The translations under genes and the position numbers were made by a program. From Ensifer sp. IC3342 (lineage in GTDB: Bacteria > Pseudomonadota > Alphaproteobacteria > Rhizobiales > Rhizobiaceae), in the NCBI RefSeq assembly GCF_020193655.1, contig NZ_JADYVE010000003.1:124001-188000 (forward strand): a stretch of 64,000 bases of DNA, written 5' to 3'. This document shows, piece by piece, positions 16,657-26,080 of the stretch (within the stretch, counting starts at the first letter, position 1; each line of letters begins with the position of its first letter). A model generated the notes under the pieces. It was given only the letters and a program-made list of their open reading frames with translations. It did not search any database and had not been told where the DNA came from.

Positions 16657-16863
16657 GGCTAAACCATCCTCTCACGCAAATGTTGCGGAAACCGCATCCG
16701 CCCCGGCGCGATTCCTGTTCAGGCCTTCGCCCAAGCCAAGGAACCACGCCCTCTAAACTCGCTGGCGCCCTAGCCGGCCTGCCGAGACAAGCATGGACCG
16801 GGCACCAGTATCCGGAAAATCATGCGCTCGCACTGCACGCAGATTCCCCGTCAATCGGGCGCG

Positions 16864-16892
16864 TTCTATGCCTGATCGCAAATTATGTCCAG
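16864..16892 (-). promoter_or_regulatory. Candidate promoter for petA-petB-petC
   Basis: On the minus strand CTGGAC (16887-16892), a 17-base spacer, then ATAGAA (16864-16869) resembles the alphaproteobacterial -35/-10 pattern. The remaining part of the 364-base gap 16657-17020 shows nothing else I can support. Confidence 0.35.
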
Positions 16893-17020
16893 CCTTGACA
16901 AGGGGATGTGGGCAGATTGTCGCGGGGAAAGGCGCGACCAATTGGCACAAGGACTTGACGGGTTTGCGGGCCGTTTCGCGGGACGTGTCCCAGACGGCCC
17001 GTGAGCGACATTGAAGCGAC

Positions 17021-18886
17021 CTATTCCGCCGCTTCTTCGCGCGCCAGAAAACCGCCCGACTGACGCGACCAGAGCTCGGCATAGAGCCCGCCGCGCGCGA
17101 TCAGTTCCCCATGGGTGCCATCCTCGACGATGCGTCCCCGATCCATCACGACAAGCCGGTCTAGTGCTGCAATCGTGGAGAGCCGGTGGGCGATCGCAAG
17201 CACCGTCTTGCCCTCCATCAAGCGCTCCAGATTCGACTGGATGGCGGCCTCCACTTCGGAATCGAGCGCGGACGTCGCCTCGTCGAGAACGAGGATCGGC
17301 GCGTCCTTCAGCATGACACGGGCAATCGCTATTCGCTGCCGTTGGCCTCCGGAGAGCTTGACGCCGCGTTCGCCGACATGCGCGTCGAAACCCTTTCGGC
17401 TGCGCTGATCCTGCAGGTTTACAATGAATTCGTACGCCTCCGCCTTGCGGGCTGCTTCAATCAACTGCTGTTCAGTCGCGCCGGGCCGGCCGAAGAGGAT
17501 GTTGTCGCGGATCGACCGGTGCAGAAGCGAGGTGTCCTGGCTGACCATGCCGACATGGGCGCGCAAGGATTCCTGACGGATCGCGGCGATATGCTGGCCG
17601 TCGATCAGAATGCGGCCACCCTCGAGGTCGTAGAAGCGCAGCAGCAGGTTGACGAGCGTCGACTTGCCGGCTCCGGACCGACCAACGATGCCGACCTTCT
17701 CGCCCGGCCGAATGGTGAGCGAGAAGTCGTCGATGACACCGCCGCCTTTTCCGTAGTGGAACTTCACGTGCTCGAAGCGGATTTCCGGTCGGTGTACCTT
17801 AAGGTCAGGCGCACCCGGACGGTCCACAAGCCCGATCGGCTCGGAGACGAGCTCGGCGGAATTCTGCATCGTGCCGATATTGCGCATGATCGCGTTGAAC
17901 TGTGACATCATGCGGCCGAGAAGCATGTTGAGGCGCAGCACCAGCGCCAGCGTGAACGCAACCGCCCCGGAACTGACGGAGCCGGCAAGCCACAGATGGA
18001 TCGAATAGACGGCGATCGCCGTAATCATGAGACCTGACAGCAGCGCCAACGACGACCGCACGGCCGTCAGCAGCCGTGTGAAGGGGATCACCGCTCCCTG
18101 GAAGCGGTCGAAGCCGGCGCGAATATAGCGGTCGTTCTCCTCGTCACTGCCGAAGAGCTTCAGCGTCTGGATGTTCGAATAGGCGTCGACCATGCGGCCG
18201 TTGAGCATCGACGCCATCTCGGCCGTCTCGCGGGCATGCTTGCGCACACGGGGGACGAAATAGCGGGCAAGCGCGAGGAAGACCACAATCCAGAACGCCA
18301 CCATAGCCGCGAGCCGCCAGTCGAGCTGGGCGATCAGCGCCATGGTCGAGGCCGTGTAGATGACGATGAACCAGACGACCTGCAGGAGCGAGACGATGAG
18401 GTCGCTGGTGGCTTGCGCGCCGGACCAGACCTTCGTGACGATGCGGCCGGAAAAGTCGTTCTGGAAGAAGGTCAGAGACTGGCGCGCCACGTGGACGTAG
18501 GATTGCCAGCGCACGAGGTTGAGAAAGCCGGTGATGATCGCCTGTTCCTCGACGAGCGCCGCGAGCGCAACCGCAAGAAACCTGAACACCAGCACCGTCA
18601 ACAGCATGAAGAGCAGTTCTGGTCCATTGGTGGAAATCAGACCGCTCCACCCGGCCTCCGGCTTCACCGTGTCGAGGACATCGACCAGCCGGCCGACGAA
18701 ATAGAAAAGCCCGGCTTCCAGCATCGCCACCAGGCCGCCGAGCACCGCCATTGCAACAAACGGCCCCTTCGCCTGGCTCGCGTAGAACCAGGCGAAACCC
18801 CATAGCGATTTTGGTGGCTGCAGCCTCTCCCGCGGCGCGAACGGCTTGATCCAGTTCTCGAAGATGGTGACGATCGCGCGCAGCAT
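17021..18886 (-). CDS. ABC exporter, fused membrane and ATPase domains (first of a tandem pair)
   Basis: 621 aa. A half-transporter with about six membrane segments (residues 40-320) and a C-terminal ATPase. Walker A is GRSGAGKST, the Q-loop is MVSQDTSLLHR, the signature is LSGGQRQR, Walker B is ILVLDEATSALDSE, and the switch histidine is in AIAHRLST; all are intact. The nearest described families are MsbA/multidrug exporters. The neighbour at 19035-20888 is a close paralogue with the same layout and the same C-terminal LWSRQSGGF, suggesting tandem duplication and perhaps a heterodimer. Substrate unknown. Confidence 0.85.
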   Translation of the reverse strand: MLRAIVTIFENWIKPFAPRERLQPPKSLWGFAWFYASQAKGPFVAMAVLGGLVAMLEAGLFYFVGRLVDVLDTVKPEAGWSGLISTNGPELLFMLLTVLVFRFLAVALAALVEEQAIITGFLNLVRWQSYVHVARQSLTFFQNDFSGRIVTKVWSGAQATSDLIVSLLQVVWFIVIYTASTMALIAQLDWRLAAMVAFWIVVFLALARYFVPRVRKHARETAEMASMLNGRMVDAYSNIQTLKLFGSDEENDRYIRAGFDRFQGAVIPFTRLLTAVRSSLALLSGLMITAIAVYSIHLWLAGSVSSGAVAFTLALVLRLNMLLGRMMSQFNAIMRNIGTMQNSAELVSEPIGLVDRPGAPDLKVHRPEIRFEHVKFHYGKGGGVIDDFSLTIRPGEKVGIVGRSGAGKSTLVNLLLRFYDLEGGRILIDGQHIAAIRQESLRAHVGMVSQDTSLLHRSIRDNILFGRPGATEQQLIEAARKAEAYEFIVNLQDQRSRKGFDAHVGERGVKLSGGQRQRIAIARVMLKDAPILVLDEATSALDSEVEAAIQSNLERLMEGKTVLAIAHRLSTIAALDRLVVMDRGRIVEDGTHGELIARGGLYAELWSRQSGGFLAREEAAE

Positions 18887-19034
18887 GGCTTCCGATATAG
18901 GTGGTTGTGAAGCGGCGGCAAACGATTTCAGATGCCGGCTACATTACAAATGCGTGAGTTTTCGCGCACCATGCACCCCGACGAGCGCGAGAAAACGCTT
19001 TAACCAATTGCTATCAAACGACAGGAGCGGCGGA

Positions 19035-20888
19035 TTACTCCGCCGCTTCTTCTTTCTCCAGATCGTCGGCGATGAAGCCGCCGGACTGGCGGGACCAGAG
19101 GTCGGCATAGAGCCCGCCTTTGGCGACGAGTTCTTGATGCGAGCCGGTTTCTACGATTCGGCCGGCCTCGAGGATCACCAGGCGATCCATCTCGGTCAGT
19201 GTCGAAAGCCTGTGCGCAATCGCGATCACCGTCTTGCCTGCCATCAGCGCGAACAGGTTTTCCTGGATCGCGGCCTCCACTTCGGAATCGAGCGCCGAGG
19301 TTGCCTCGTCAAGGATCAGGATCGGTGCGTCCTTGAGGAAGACGCGCGCGATCGCGATGCGCTGGCGCTGGCCGCCCGAAAGCTTGACGCCCCGCTCGCC
19401 GACCTGTGCATCGAGACCGCGTCTGCCAAGGCTATCCTCCAGCGTCTGGATGAAGTCCCAGGCGTTCGCCTTCTTCGCCGCCGCGACGATGTCCGCGTCG
19501 CTTGCTTCCGGATGCCCGTAGGCGATGTTGTCACGGATCGAGCGGTGCAACAGCGACGTGTCCTGCGTGACGACGCCAATCTGCGAGCGCAGGCTATCCT
19601 GGGTGACGGTGGAGATATCCTCGCCGTCGATGAGGATTGAGCCGGACTCCAGATCGTAGAAGCGCAGAAGCAAGTTCATCAGCGTCGTCTTGCCGGCGCC
19701 CGACCGGCCGACGAGGCCGATCTTTTCGCCGGGGCGGATGTCGAGCGACAGCCGGTCAATCACCCCCTTCGCCTTACCGTAGTGGAAGCGGACATTGTCG
19801 AAGCTGATCGCGCCTTTGTCCGCTTTCAGCATTGTCGCATTCGGCCGGTCGACGATATCGTGCGCCTTGGTCATCATGCCCATGCCGTCATAGACCGTGC
19901 CGACATTCTCGAACAGTGCCGAGACCTCCCACATGATCCACTGCGACATGCCGTTGATGCGCATCGCAAGGCCGACCGCGATGGCGATCGCGCCCACCGA
20001 GATCGCGCTCGTCAGCCACAAGTGGATGCCGAGCGCACTGATGGCGAAAAGCGCGAGGCTATTGTTCGTGTAGACGAACACATGAAACAGCGTGACCTTC
20101 CGCATCTGCCGGTGAACGGTGTCGAGGAACTCGTCCATCGCCGCGCGGGCATAGGTTTCCTCGCGGCCCGCATGCGAGAACAGCTTGACCGTCCCGATGT
20201 TGGTGTAGCTGTCGACGATACGGCCCGTCATCATCGAACGCGCATCGGCCTGCTCCTTCGAAATCCTCTGCAGCCGCGGCACGAAATAGGTGACGATGGA
20301 GATATAGACGACGAGCCAGGCAGCAAGCGGCAATACCAGCCGCCAGTCGGCCGTCGCCACGACGATCAGCATCGTCACAAAATAGCTGACGACATAGACA
20401 AAGACGTCGAGGATCTTCATCACGGTCTCGCGCACCGCAAGCGATGTCTGCATGACTTTCGTCGCCACACGTCCCGCGAACTCGTTGGCAAAGAAGGTCA
20501 TGCTCTGGCGCAAGAGGTAACGGTGCATCTGCCAGCGCGCGATCATCGGGTAGTTGCCGAGCAGCACCTGATGCATGACGAAGGAATCGAGAGCGACCAG
20601 ACCCGGCAGGCCGACGAGGACGAGCGCCGCCATCCAGAAGAGCTTGCCGCCCTCTGCTGCCAGGAAGTTTTCGCGGTTGGCGCTGGAGAGCCAATCGACC
20701 ATGTTCCCGAGGAACTGGAACAGCGCCACTTCGCCGATCGCGATCAGCATCGTGGAGACCGACATGATGAGGAGCCATGGAACCGCAGGCTTCGTGTAGT
20801 GCCAGCAGAAGGCAAACAGGCCCTTCGGCGGGAGCGTCGGCTCTTCCGTCGGATAAGGATTGAGGCGGGATTCAAACCAGCCAAACAT
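19035..20888 (-). CDS. ABC exporter, fused membrane and ATPase domains (second of the pair)
   Basis: 617 aa, same domain order as the gene at 17021-18886. The membrane domain runs over about residues 35-320; the ATPase shows GRSGAGKTT, VVTQDTSLLHR, LSGGQRQR, ILILDEATSALDSE and IAIAHRLST, so both nucleotide sites are catalytically complete, unlike many asymmetric heterodimers. It is transcribed first, with 148 bases to its paralogue and no terminator seen between them. Start MFGWFESRLNP at 20888. Export of lipid or hydrophobic compounds is likely but unproved. Confidence 0.85.
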   Translation of the reverse strand: MFGWFESRLNPYPTEEPTLPPKGLFAFCWHYTKPAVPWLLIMSVSTMLIAIGEVALFQFLGNMVDWLSSANRENFLAAEGGKLFWMAALVLVGLPGLVALDSFVMHQVLLGNYPMIARWQMHRYLLRQSMTFFANEFAGRVATKVMQTSLAVRETVMKILDVFVYVVSYFVTMLIVVATADWRLVLPLAAWLVVYISIVTYFVPRLQRISKEQADARSMMTGRIVDSYTNIGTVKLFSHAGREETYARAAMDEFLDTVHRQMRKVTLFHVFVYTNNSLALFAISALGIHLWLTSAISVGAIAIAVGLAMRINGMSQWIMWEVSALFENVGTVYDGMGMMTKAHDIVDRPNATMLKADKGAISFDNVRFHYGKAKGVIDRLSLDIRPGEKIGLVGRSGAGKTTLMNLLLRFYDLESGSILIDGEDISTVTQDSLRSQIGVVTQDTSLLHRSIRDNIAYGHPEASDADIVAAAKKANAWDFIQTLEDSLGRRGLDAQVGERGVKLSGGQRQRIAIARVFLKDAPILILDEATSALDSEVEAAIQENLFALMAGKTVIAIAHRLSTLTEMDRLVILEAGRIVETGSHQELVAKGGLYADLWSRQSGGFIADDLEKEEAAE

Positions 20889-21152
20889 TGTCGAGCTCCT
20901 TCAGAGTATTTTGAAGGAAGGCGGGTCGCCCCGCATTCTTATCTTGAAAAATCGAAACCGGAAATGGGCCCGCAAAACAGGCTACGACCTCCGGAGGACC
21001 GGAGCGCGCGTCAATCGATCGATAGAAAGGAAAGGCGCGGAACCGGTCAGACCAGGAAGGACCCGGCCCAGAGGCGTGTCATCACGGGAATATGCATGCA
21101 TGCCTCCATCGGTTCGCGTTGAAGATGAGCGAGCTTTAAACCCATTCGTGCG

Positions 21153-21183
21153 CCCGCGCCAGATTGTCGCGGGTATTTTCTTG
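21153..21183 (+). terminator. Orphan Rho-independent terminator
   Basis: CCCGCG (21153-21158) pairs with CGCGGG (21168-21173), then TATTTTCTTG. No + strand gene ends nearby in the 468-base gap 20889-21356, so it may close an unannotated short transcript starting after 20900. Nothing else in the gap is convincing. Confidence 0.5.
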
Positions 21184-21356
21184 CCCATTTTGTAATCATC
21201 GTGCCGGCTGTTGCCGATACGGCACAGATTAGCGAGCGCAAAACCAGCGATACGAAATGTGTTCTCCCATGGCGAGGCCAAGGGTGGATCGCGGGACAAT
21301 TCACTGTCATAGAAGCCGTCGCTTTTCCACGCTCGCTTACGTTCCGGTGAAGGCCC

Positions 21357-21818
21357 ATGAACAATCTCCGCATCGCGCTCTACCAGCCCGACATTCCGGG
21401 CAATACCGGCACGATCCTGCGGCTCGCCGCCTGTCTCGGCCTCGCGGTCGACATCATCGAACCAGCCGGCTTCGATCTGTCGGACCGCAACCTCAAGCGC
21501 GCTGGCATGGACTACATTCCCGCCGTCACCCTCACCCGCCACGTCAACTGGGAGCGCTTCGAGGCTTGGCGGGAGACCACAGGCAGGCGGCTTGTGCTGG
21601 CCTCGACCAAGGCCGCGCAGCCTTATACGCGCTTCAGTTTCCGCCCGGACGACATTCTGCTGTTCGGACGTGAAAGCGCTGGCGTGCCGGATCACGTGCA
21701 CGAGCGAGCCGATGGCCGTGTCGTGATCCCGATGGCGCCCGGTCAACGTTCGCTCAATATCGCCATCTCGGCCGCCATGATCGTCGGCGAAGCGATCCGC
21801 CAAACCGAACCTGACTGA
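21357..21818 (+). CDS. trmL: tRNA (cytidine/uridine-34-2'-O)-methyltransferase TrmL
   Basis: 153 aa, the usual length. A SPOUT-class enzyme that methylates the wobble ribose of leucine tRNAs. Family motifs seen: ALYQPDIPGNTGTILRLAA at the start, LLFGRESAGVP, and the knot segment IPMAPGQRSLNIAISAAMIVGEA with the invariant RSLN. Start at 21357 fits the family exactly. Convergent with the MFS gene that ends at 21836. Confidence 0.95.
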   Translation: MNNLRIALYQPDIPGNTGTILRLAACLGLAVDIIEPAGFDLSDRNLKRAGMDYIPAVTLTRHVNWERFEAWRETTGRRLVLASTKAAQPYTRFSFRPDDILLFGRESAGVPDHVHERADGRVVIPMAPGQRSLNIAISAAMIVGEAIRQTEPD

Positions 21819-21835
21819 CCGGGCCGCGAAGAACA

Positions 21836-23074
21836 TCATGCCCTGTCCTCTTGTTGCTGCGGCCGCACGGCGAGCAGCATCCGGCTTACGAGCGAGATCA
21901 GGGCGAGCGCACCGAGCAAGGCGCCAGCGCCGGTGAACGTGGCCGGATAGCCCCAGTCGCGGACGAGCGGCTGGCTCGCGAGCGGTGAGATGAATTGGCC
22001 GGCAAAGATGCTGGCTATCAAGGCGCCCGAAAGTCGCCCGCGCAGGGCCGGCGGCGCGATCGCCAGCAGCGAAGCCGATAGGTTCGGCGTCATCAAACCC
22101 ATGCTGATCCCGGTAATCGCCGTGGCGGCAAGGATGCCGGCATAGGATTGGGCGCTCCCCAATCCGATGTAGCCGGCGCCAAGTGCTGCGAAACCGAGGG
22201 CAAAGACGCCCATCCGGCCGATGTGGCCTCTCACCCGCGAAAAGGAAAGCGCCGCCATCACGCCAACGACCTGCCCTGCCCCGATTGCGATGCCGGCGCG
22301 GCTTGGCTGCGCGATACCGAGGCTCTTCAGATAGAAGGGGAGCTGTGTCGGCAGCATATAGAAGATCGCGAAGTGCAGGCATGCCGCGAAGAGCAGCAAG
22401 ACGAGTGGCAGTGCGAAACCGTGGCGTTCTTCCTGTTTGACATCCGCAACCGGCGAGGCGCGGTGTCTGTGCGGCTCCGGGATCAGCGTCAAGACGGCCG
22501 GCAATAAAGCAAAGGCCAGGCAATAGATCGCAAAGGGCCCGCGCCAATGGATGTCGGCGAGCAGACCACCGCCCGAAAGGAAGATGGCACCGCCGATACC
22601 GACGAAGGCGGCCTGAAACCCCATATAGCGGTCGCGCGCCACCCCCTCGAAGAAGTCGCCAACCAGAGCGGTTGCCGTCGTCATGATGCCTGCGACGGAA
22701 ACGCCAAGGATCGCGCGGCCGACGAGCAAGGCCGGCAGGCTGTCAAGAACGAGGCCGGACGATCCAGCGAGCGCGAAGGCGACAAGCGAAACAAGCAGCA
22801 GCCGCTTTCGACCGAACCGGTCCGCAATGACGCCGGCGACGGGCGCGAGCCCGGCGATAAAAATCGCCGGGAGCGTCAACATCAGGCGGCTGAGCAGCGC
22901 TGCGCCCTCGGACCCGGCGAAGCGAGCCTCGATGCCGGGCAAGGATGCGGAGATTGTGGCGCCCGACATGATCGTCAACGCGCTCACGCACAGAAGCGTG
23001 AGATTGCGCCCCCGGGTGCCTGGGGAAAGAACCCCCTGCGCACCAGTCGCAATGTTGAAGGTCGGACCGCTCAT
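21836..23074 (-). CDS. MFS drug/efflux transporter in a SoxR-controlled operon
   Basis: 412 aa, twelve predicted membrane segments. The conserved loop motif GVIADRFGRKRLL after segment 2 and the repeat at GHIGRMG mark the major facilitator superfamily, DHA-type drug:proton antiporters. The start ATG overlaps the stop of the flavin reductase gene as ATGA, so both are made from the SoxR-type promoter at 23686-23716. Inference: it exports redox-cycling compounds that also activate SoxR. Confidence 0.85.
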   Translation of the reverse strand: MSGPTFNIATGAQGVLSPGTRGRNLTLLCVSALTIMSGATISASLPGIEARFAGSEGAALLSRLMLTLPAIFIAGLAPVAGVIADRFGRKRLLLVSLVAFALAGSSGLVLDSLPALLVGRAILGVSVAGIMTTATALVGDFFEGVARDRYMGFQAAFVGIGGAIFLSGGGLLADIHWRGPFAIYCLAFALLPAVLTLIPEPHRHRASPVADVKQEERHGFALPLVLLLFAACLHFAIFYMLPTQLPFYLKSLGIAQPSRAGIAIGAGQVVGVMAALSFSRVRGHIGRMGVFALGFAALGAGYIGLGSAQSYAGILAATAITGISMGLMTPNLSASLLAIAPPALRGRLSGALIASIFAGQFISPLASQPLVRDWGYPATFTGAGALLGALALISLVSRMLLAVRPQQQEDRA

Positions 23075-23646
23075 GCTGCGATCTCATTGTAAGGTGTTGT
23101 CTTGCGGGCGGTCTTCAACGTCCGCGCCCACCAGGTCAGCCGATCCATCATGAGGAACAACGGCGCACGCATTTCGTCGGGCTTGTAGAGATTTCCGGCC
23201 GCATCGAACTTCGACCAGGCTTTCGGGATGCTGATGCCATCGCGCAGGGTAACCGCATGCAGTTCCCCGAAAACCTGACGGAGCTGCTCTACGGCCCGGA
23301 TGCCACCGGATGCGCCGCCATAGGAGACAAAGGCAACCGGCTTGGCATGCCACGGTTCGTAGACAGAATCGATCAGTTCCTTCAACGCGGCCGGATAGCC
23401 GTGGTTGTATTCAGGCGTGACGACGATGAAGGCATCTGCCTCGGCAACCTTTCGCTCCATCCACTCGGCCGGATCGACCGCCTTTTCGACGCCACGAGAG
23501 GTCCTCAGTCTCACCGGATCAATTATCGTCAGGCTGAAGACGCTGGATTCCGAAAGTTCACGGATAAGCCAGCTGGCGACGGTATCGCAGAATCGGCCCT
23601 GCCGTGCGCTGCCGTAGATCACAGCGAGGGTCATCTTCTCTGTCAT
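23071..23646 (-). CDS. NAD(P)H-dependent FMN reductase/quinone reductase
   Basis: 191 aa, flavodoxin-like fold. The FMN-phosphate loop GSARQGRFCDTVA is near the N-terminus and TPEYNHGYPAALKELID is the family signature. Start at 23646 follows AAGGAGCTG. First gene of a two-gene operon with the MFS pump, divergent from soxR, with a soxbox in the 79-base gap. Likely role (inference): two-electron reduction of quinones or flavins to limit redox cycling. Confidence 0.9.
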   Translation of the reverse strand: MTEKMTLAVIYGSARQGRFCDTVASWLIRELSESSVFSLTIIDPVRLRTSRGVEKAVDPAEWMERKVAEADAFIVVTPEYNHGYPAALKELIDSVYEPWHAKPVAFVSYGGASGGIRAVEQLRQVFGELHAVTLRDGISIPKAWSKFDAAGNLYKPDEMRAPLFLMMDRLTWWARTLKTARKTTPYNEIAA

Positions 23647-23685
23647 GGGGAATCAGCTCCTTGTTGTCGGTATCAGGGAGCTCAT

Positions 23686-23716
23686 GCTATAGAACCTCAA
23701 CCATAGTTGAGGTCAA
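23686..23716 (-). promoter_or_regulatory. SoxR-regulated promoter with overlong 19-bp spacer
   Basis: On the minus strand, TTGACC (23711-23716) and TATAGC (23686-23691) are separated by 19 bases. The overlong spacer is the hallmark of MerR-family activated promoters. The SoxR box lies within the spacer. Confidence 0.85.
23695..23712. promoter_or_regulatory. SoxR binding site (soxbox)
   Basis: The 18-bp dyad CCTCAACCATAGTTGAGG has the CCTCAA-N6-TTGAGG arms of the E. coli soxS operator. It is centred in the promoter spacer of the flavin reductase operon and ends 13 bases before the soxR start. Confidence 0.9.
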
Positions 23717-23725
23717 TAGTATCCC

Positions 23726-24199
23726 ATGGAAAAAGGCAAAGTCGGTGATATTTCGCGGGAGTTGACCGTCGGCGAGGTTGCCGAACGCAGCGGTCTTGCA
23801 GTCTCCACGCTCCATTTTTACGAAACCAAAGGGCTAATCAGAAGCAATCGGAGCCGCGGCAACCAGCGGCGCTATCCACGTGCAGTGCTCAGGCGCGTGG
23901 CCGTCATCAAGGTCGCTCAGCGCACCGGCATTCCGCTGGCGGAGATTCAGTCGGCGCTTTCGGTCTTGCCACACGATCGACCGTTGACCGTCGAGGACTG
24001 GGCGAAACTCTCCATCACGTGGCGGCACCAACTGGACGAGCGCATCGCCAAGCTGACGGCGCTGCGGGACCATCTGACAGGGTGCATCGGCTGCGGCTGT
24101 CTTTCGATGCGCGAGTGTCCCTTGCGCAATCCATACGACGTACTCGGCGACGAAGGAGCAGGCCCGCGCCTTATCGATCCGATGGATGGAACGAATTAA
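23726..24199 (+). CDS. soxR: Redox-sensing MerR-family activator SoxR
   Basis: 157 aa. A MerR winged helix ([20 protein letters not shown]) and dimer helix lead to the [2Fe-2S] motif Cys120-x2-Cys123-x-Cys125-x5-Cys131, followed by PLRNP, as in E. coli SoxR. It turns on its target promoter when the cluster is oxidised by redox-cycling drugs. The start lacks a Shine-Dalgarno and sits 13 bases after the soxbox, so the message may be nearly leaderless and self-controlled. No soxS is present, so control is direct. The stop overlaps the convergent MFS stop by 4 bases. Confidence 0.95.
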   Translation: MEKGKVGDISRELTVGEVAERSGLAVSTLHFYETKGLIRSNRSRGNQRRYPRAVLRRVAVIKVAQRTGIPLAEIQSALSVLPHDRPLTVEDWAKLSITWRHQLDERIAKLTALRDHLTGCIGCGCLSMRECPLRNPYDVLGDEGAGPRLIDPMDGTN

Positions 24200-25377
24200 C
24201 GCTGCGCCGGCCTCATGCGGTCGAGAGCAACCATGCTTACCAACGTGCCGAGGGAGCAGAGAAGCGCGATCGACAAAGCCCACCAATTTCCCGCCGTGCC
24301 GAGAATGAACGAAAAGAAGGGTGGTGCGGTGGCAAAGGCGAGATTGAGCGGGAGACCAAGGCGGGCCATGACCGAAGCGTATTGTCCTGAGGTGACGAAT
24401 ACGAGCGGCATCGTCGCACGGCTGACCGACATGGCGCCGCTCGAAAGGCCATAGAGCACGAGAAACAGGATGATCGACCACTCGGCTCCGTTGCCGAAAA
24501 TCAATGCCAGCAGCGCGAGCGGCATGATTGCTGCCGCGACGAGGCCGGTCGTCAGGCCATCCCAGCGGTTACCGCCCAGAAAATCAAAAAGCCGCGCGGA
24601 CAATTGGACGAAGCCGATCGCTGAACCGAAGCCGACGGCGAGATAATCCTGCACCGCGAAGCTGCGGAAAAGGTCGATCACCACCAATTGGAAGCCCCAG
24701 GTCACGAAGCCGTTGAGCGCAACGGCGGTCGTAATCAGCGCTGTGACCAGCCGGTTGCGCCCCATTTGCTGCTGGGTCGAAACCTCCGGCGTCCGGCTTT
24801 TGGGCGCGCTCACATGTGCCACGGTTTTTGGCAGCGCGAAGAAATGCAACGGCGCGCAGACAAGCAGCATCACCGCACCGTAAAGGACAAAGGTGCCGCG
24901 CCAACCGAACAGGCCCTCAAGATAAACAGTGGCGGGCCAGGCAAGGCTCGGCGCGAGTGCCATGGCGAGCATCTGCGCCCCGATCGCACGCCTGGCGCCC
25001 TCTCCCGCCACTTCATTCAGGAAGACATGGGCGGAGGTCGTCAAGGTTGCCGCGCCCGCCATGCCAAGGACTGCCCAGGCAGCAAAATAGGAAAACGTTC
25101 CTTCCGCTCCTGCAAGGAGCCAAAGACCGGGTGCGGCGAAGAGCGAGCCGAGCGCCAACACCCGCCGGGCACCATGGCGTGCATAGAACGCGGCGAGTGG
25201 CGGCGAGCACAGTGCCATCGCCACCAGCATGACGGTGGGCCCAAGATAGACGCTCGACGGGTTGAGGCCGAGATCGCCGGCCATTTCGGCTGCCGTCACC
25301 GAAACGGCCATGAACATGGCGCCCCAGGCAATGATCTGCGTTGCGGACAGAATGGCGACTGAGCGGAAGACGAGCAT
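24196..25377 (-). CDS. MFS transporter of unknown substrate
   Basis: 393 aa, about twelve membrane segments. The A-like motif region is [14 protein letters not shown] after segment 2. The overall pattern ([24 protein letters not shown] at the start, [13 protein letters not shown] in the second half) resembles oxalate/formate-type or YbfB-like carriers, but no substrate can be named. It converges on soxR with a 4-base stop overlap. It is not part of the SoxR operon, which is read the other way from the box. Confidence 0.75.
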   Translation of the reverse strand: MLVFRSVAILSATQIIAWGAMFMAVSVTAAEMAGDLGLNPSSVYLGPTVMLVAMALCSPPLAAFYARHGARRVLALGSLFAAPGLWLLAGAEGTFSYFAAWAVLGMAGAATLTTSAHVFLNEVAGEGARRAIGAQMLAMALAPSLAWPATVYLEGLFGWRGTFVLYGAVMLLVCAPLHFFALPKTVAHVSAPKSRTPEVSTQQQMGRNRLVTALITTAVALNGFVTWGFQLVVIDLFRSFAVQDYLAVGFGSAIGFVQLSARLFDFLGGNRWDGLTTGLVAAAIMPLALLALIFGNGAEWSIILFLVLYGLSSGAMSVSRATMPLVFVTSGQYASVMARLGLPLNLAFATAPPFFSFILGTAGNWWALSIALLCSLGTLVSMVALDRMRPAQR

Positions 25378-25559
25378 GAAATGACGACGCCGGGATGGGT
25401 GATGACGGAGCGGCCCAGAGTTGGTGCCGCCCGATCTTGTAGCGTATTGGTTGCGTTATGGCGACCACGTTTTCCCGAGCGCCTTTGCGAGCCCATTGCG
25501 AGCGGAATATGCGAAGGAAAGTAGAAATCTATTTTGCGCAAAGCGCCGTCGATGGGTGA

Positions 25560-25820
25560 TCAGTCGGCGCTTGGCAGCCGGCGCATGGTGAACTCGATCT
25601 CATCGCCATCGAGCTGGCGCCAGCTTTCCACCTCGGTCCAATAGGCCGCCTTGGGCCAGGTCTCGAACCACTCGCGCGCCTTGGCGCGGGCCGCGCTTCG
25701 CTCAAGTCGAAAAGTCTCTCTCACGAAGAGCTTGTCGCTCCGTGTGGGCTTCTCCCGGCGGTGCCGGGCAATCTGACGCCGCAAGCCTTCAAGCGGCGGT
25801 CCTGCGGGTATTCTTGCCAT
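25560..25820 (-). CDS. Small conserved hypothetical protein
   Basis: 86 aa. Start MARIPAGPP chosen as the first methionine followed by protein-like sequence. Basic N-terminal half (RRQIARHRREKPTR) with a long helix (SAARAKAREWFETWPK), then a C-terminal strand-like stretch (IEFTMRRLPSAD). No signal peptide, cysteine or known motif. Looks like a rhizobial lineage protein; function unknown. Upstream of it, 25821-26080 is the shared leader with divergent hemF. Confidence 0.6.
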   Translation of the reverse strand: MARIPAGPPLEGLRRQIARHRREKPTRSDKLFVRETFRLERSAARAKAREWFETWPKAAYWTEVESWRQLDGDEIEFTMRRLPSAD

Positions 25821-26080
25821 GGGCCATACCTCTGCAAGGAAGATAGGATGACTCCCTCGTGATTGCCAGCCCCGCTCCCGGCCGGGCCTGGACCTGGTCG
25901 GACCAATGCATGATGGGGATCGGCTCAGAGAGATCATTCTCATCTGGGGTTATTCCTGCGATAGACTATTGATGGGGTCGCGCCGCCGTTGCCATTCGGG
26001 GAAAAATATGGACTGTGGCGAAACCACTCGAATCGGCGGCTTCTCCCGCGCGAGAAGCCGCGAATGGAAGCTAAATTCCC

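Noticed and set aside
21306-21326. PHO-box-like CTGTCAT upstream of trmL
   Set aside because: Only the first half matches; the second repeat is poor, so chance is likely.
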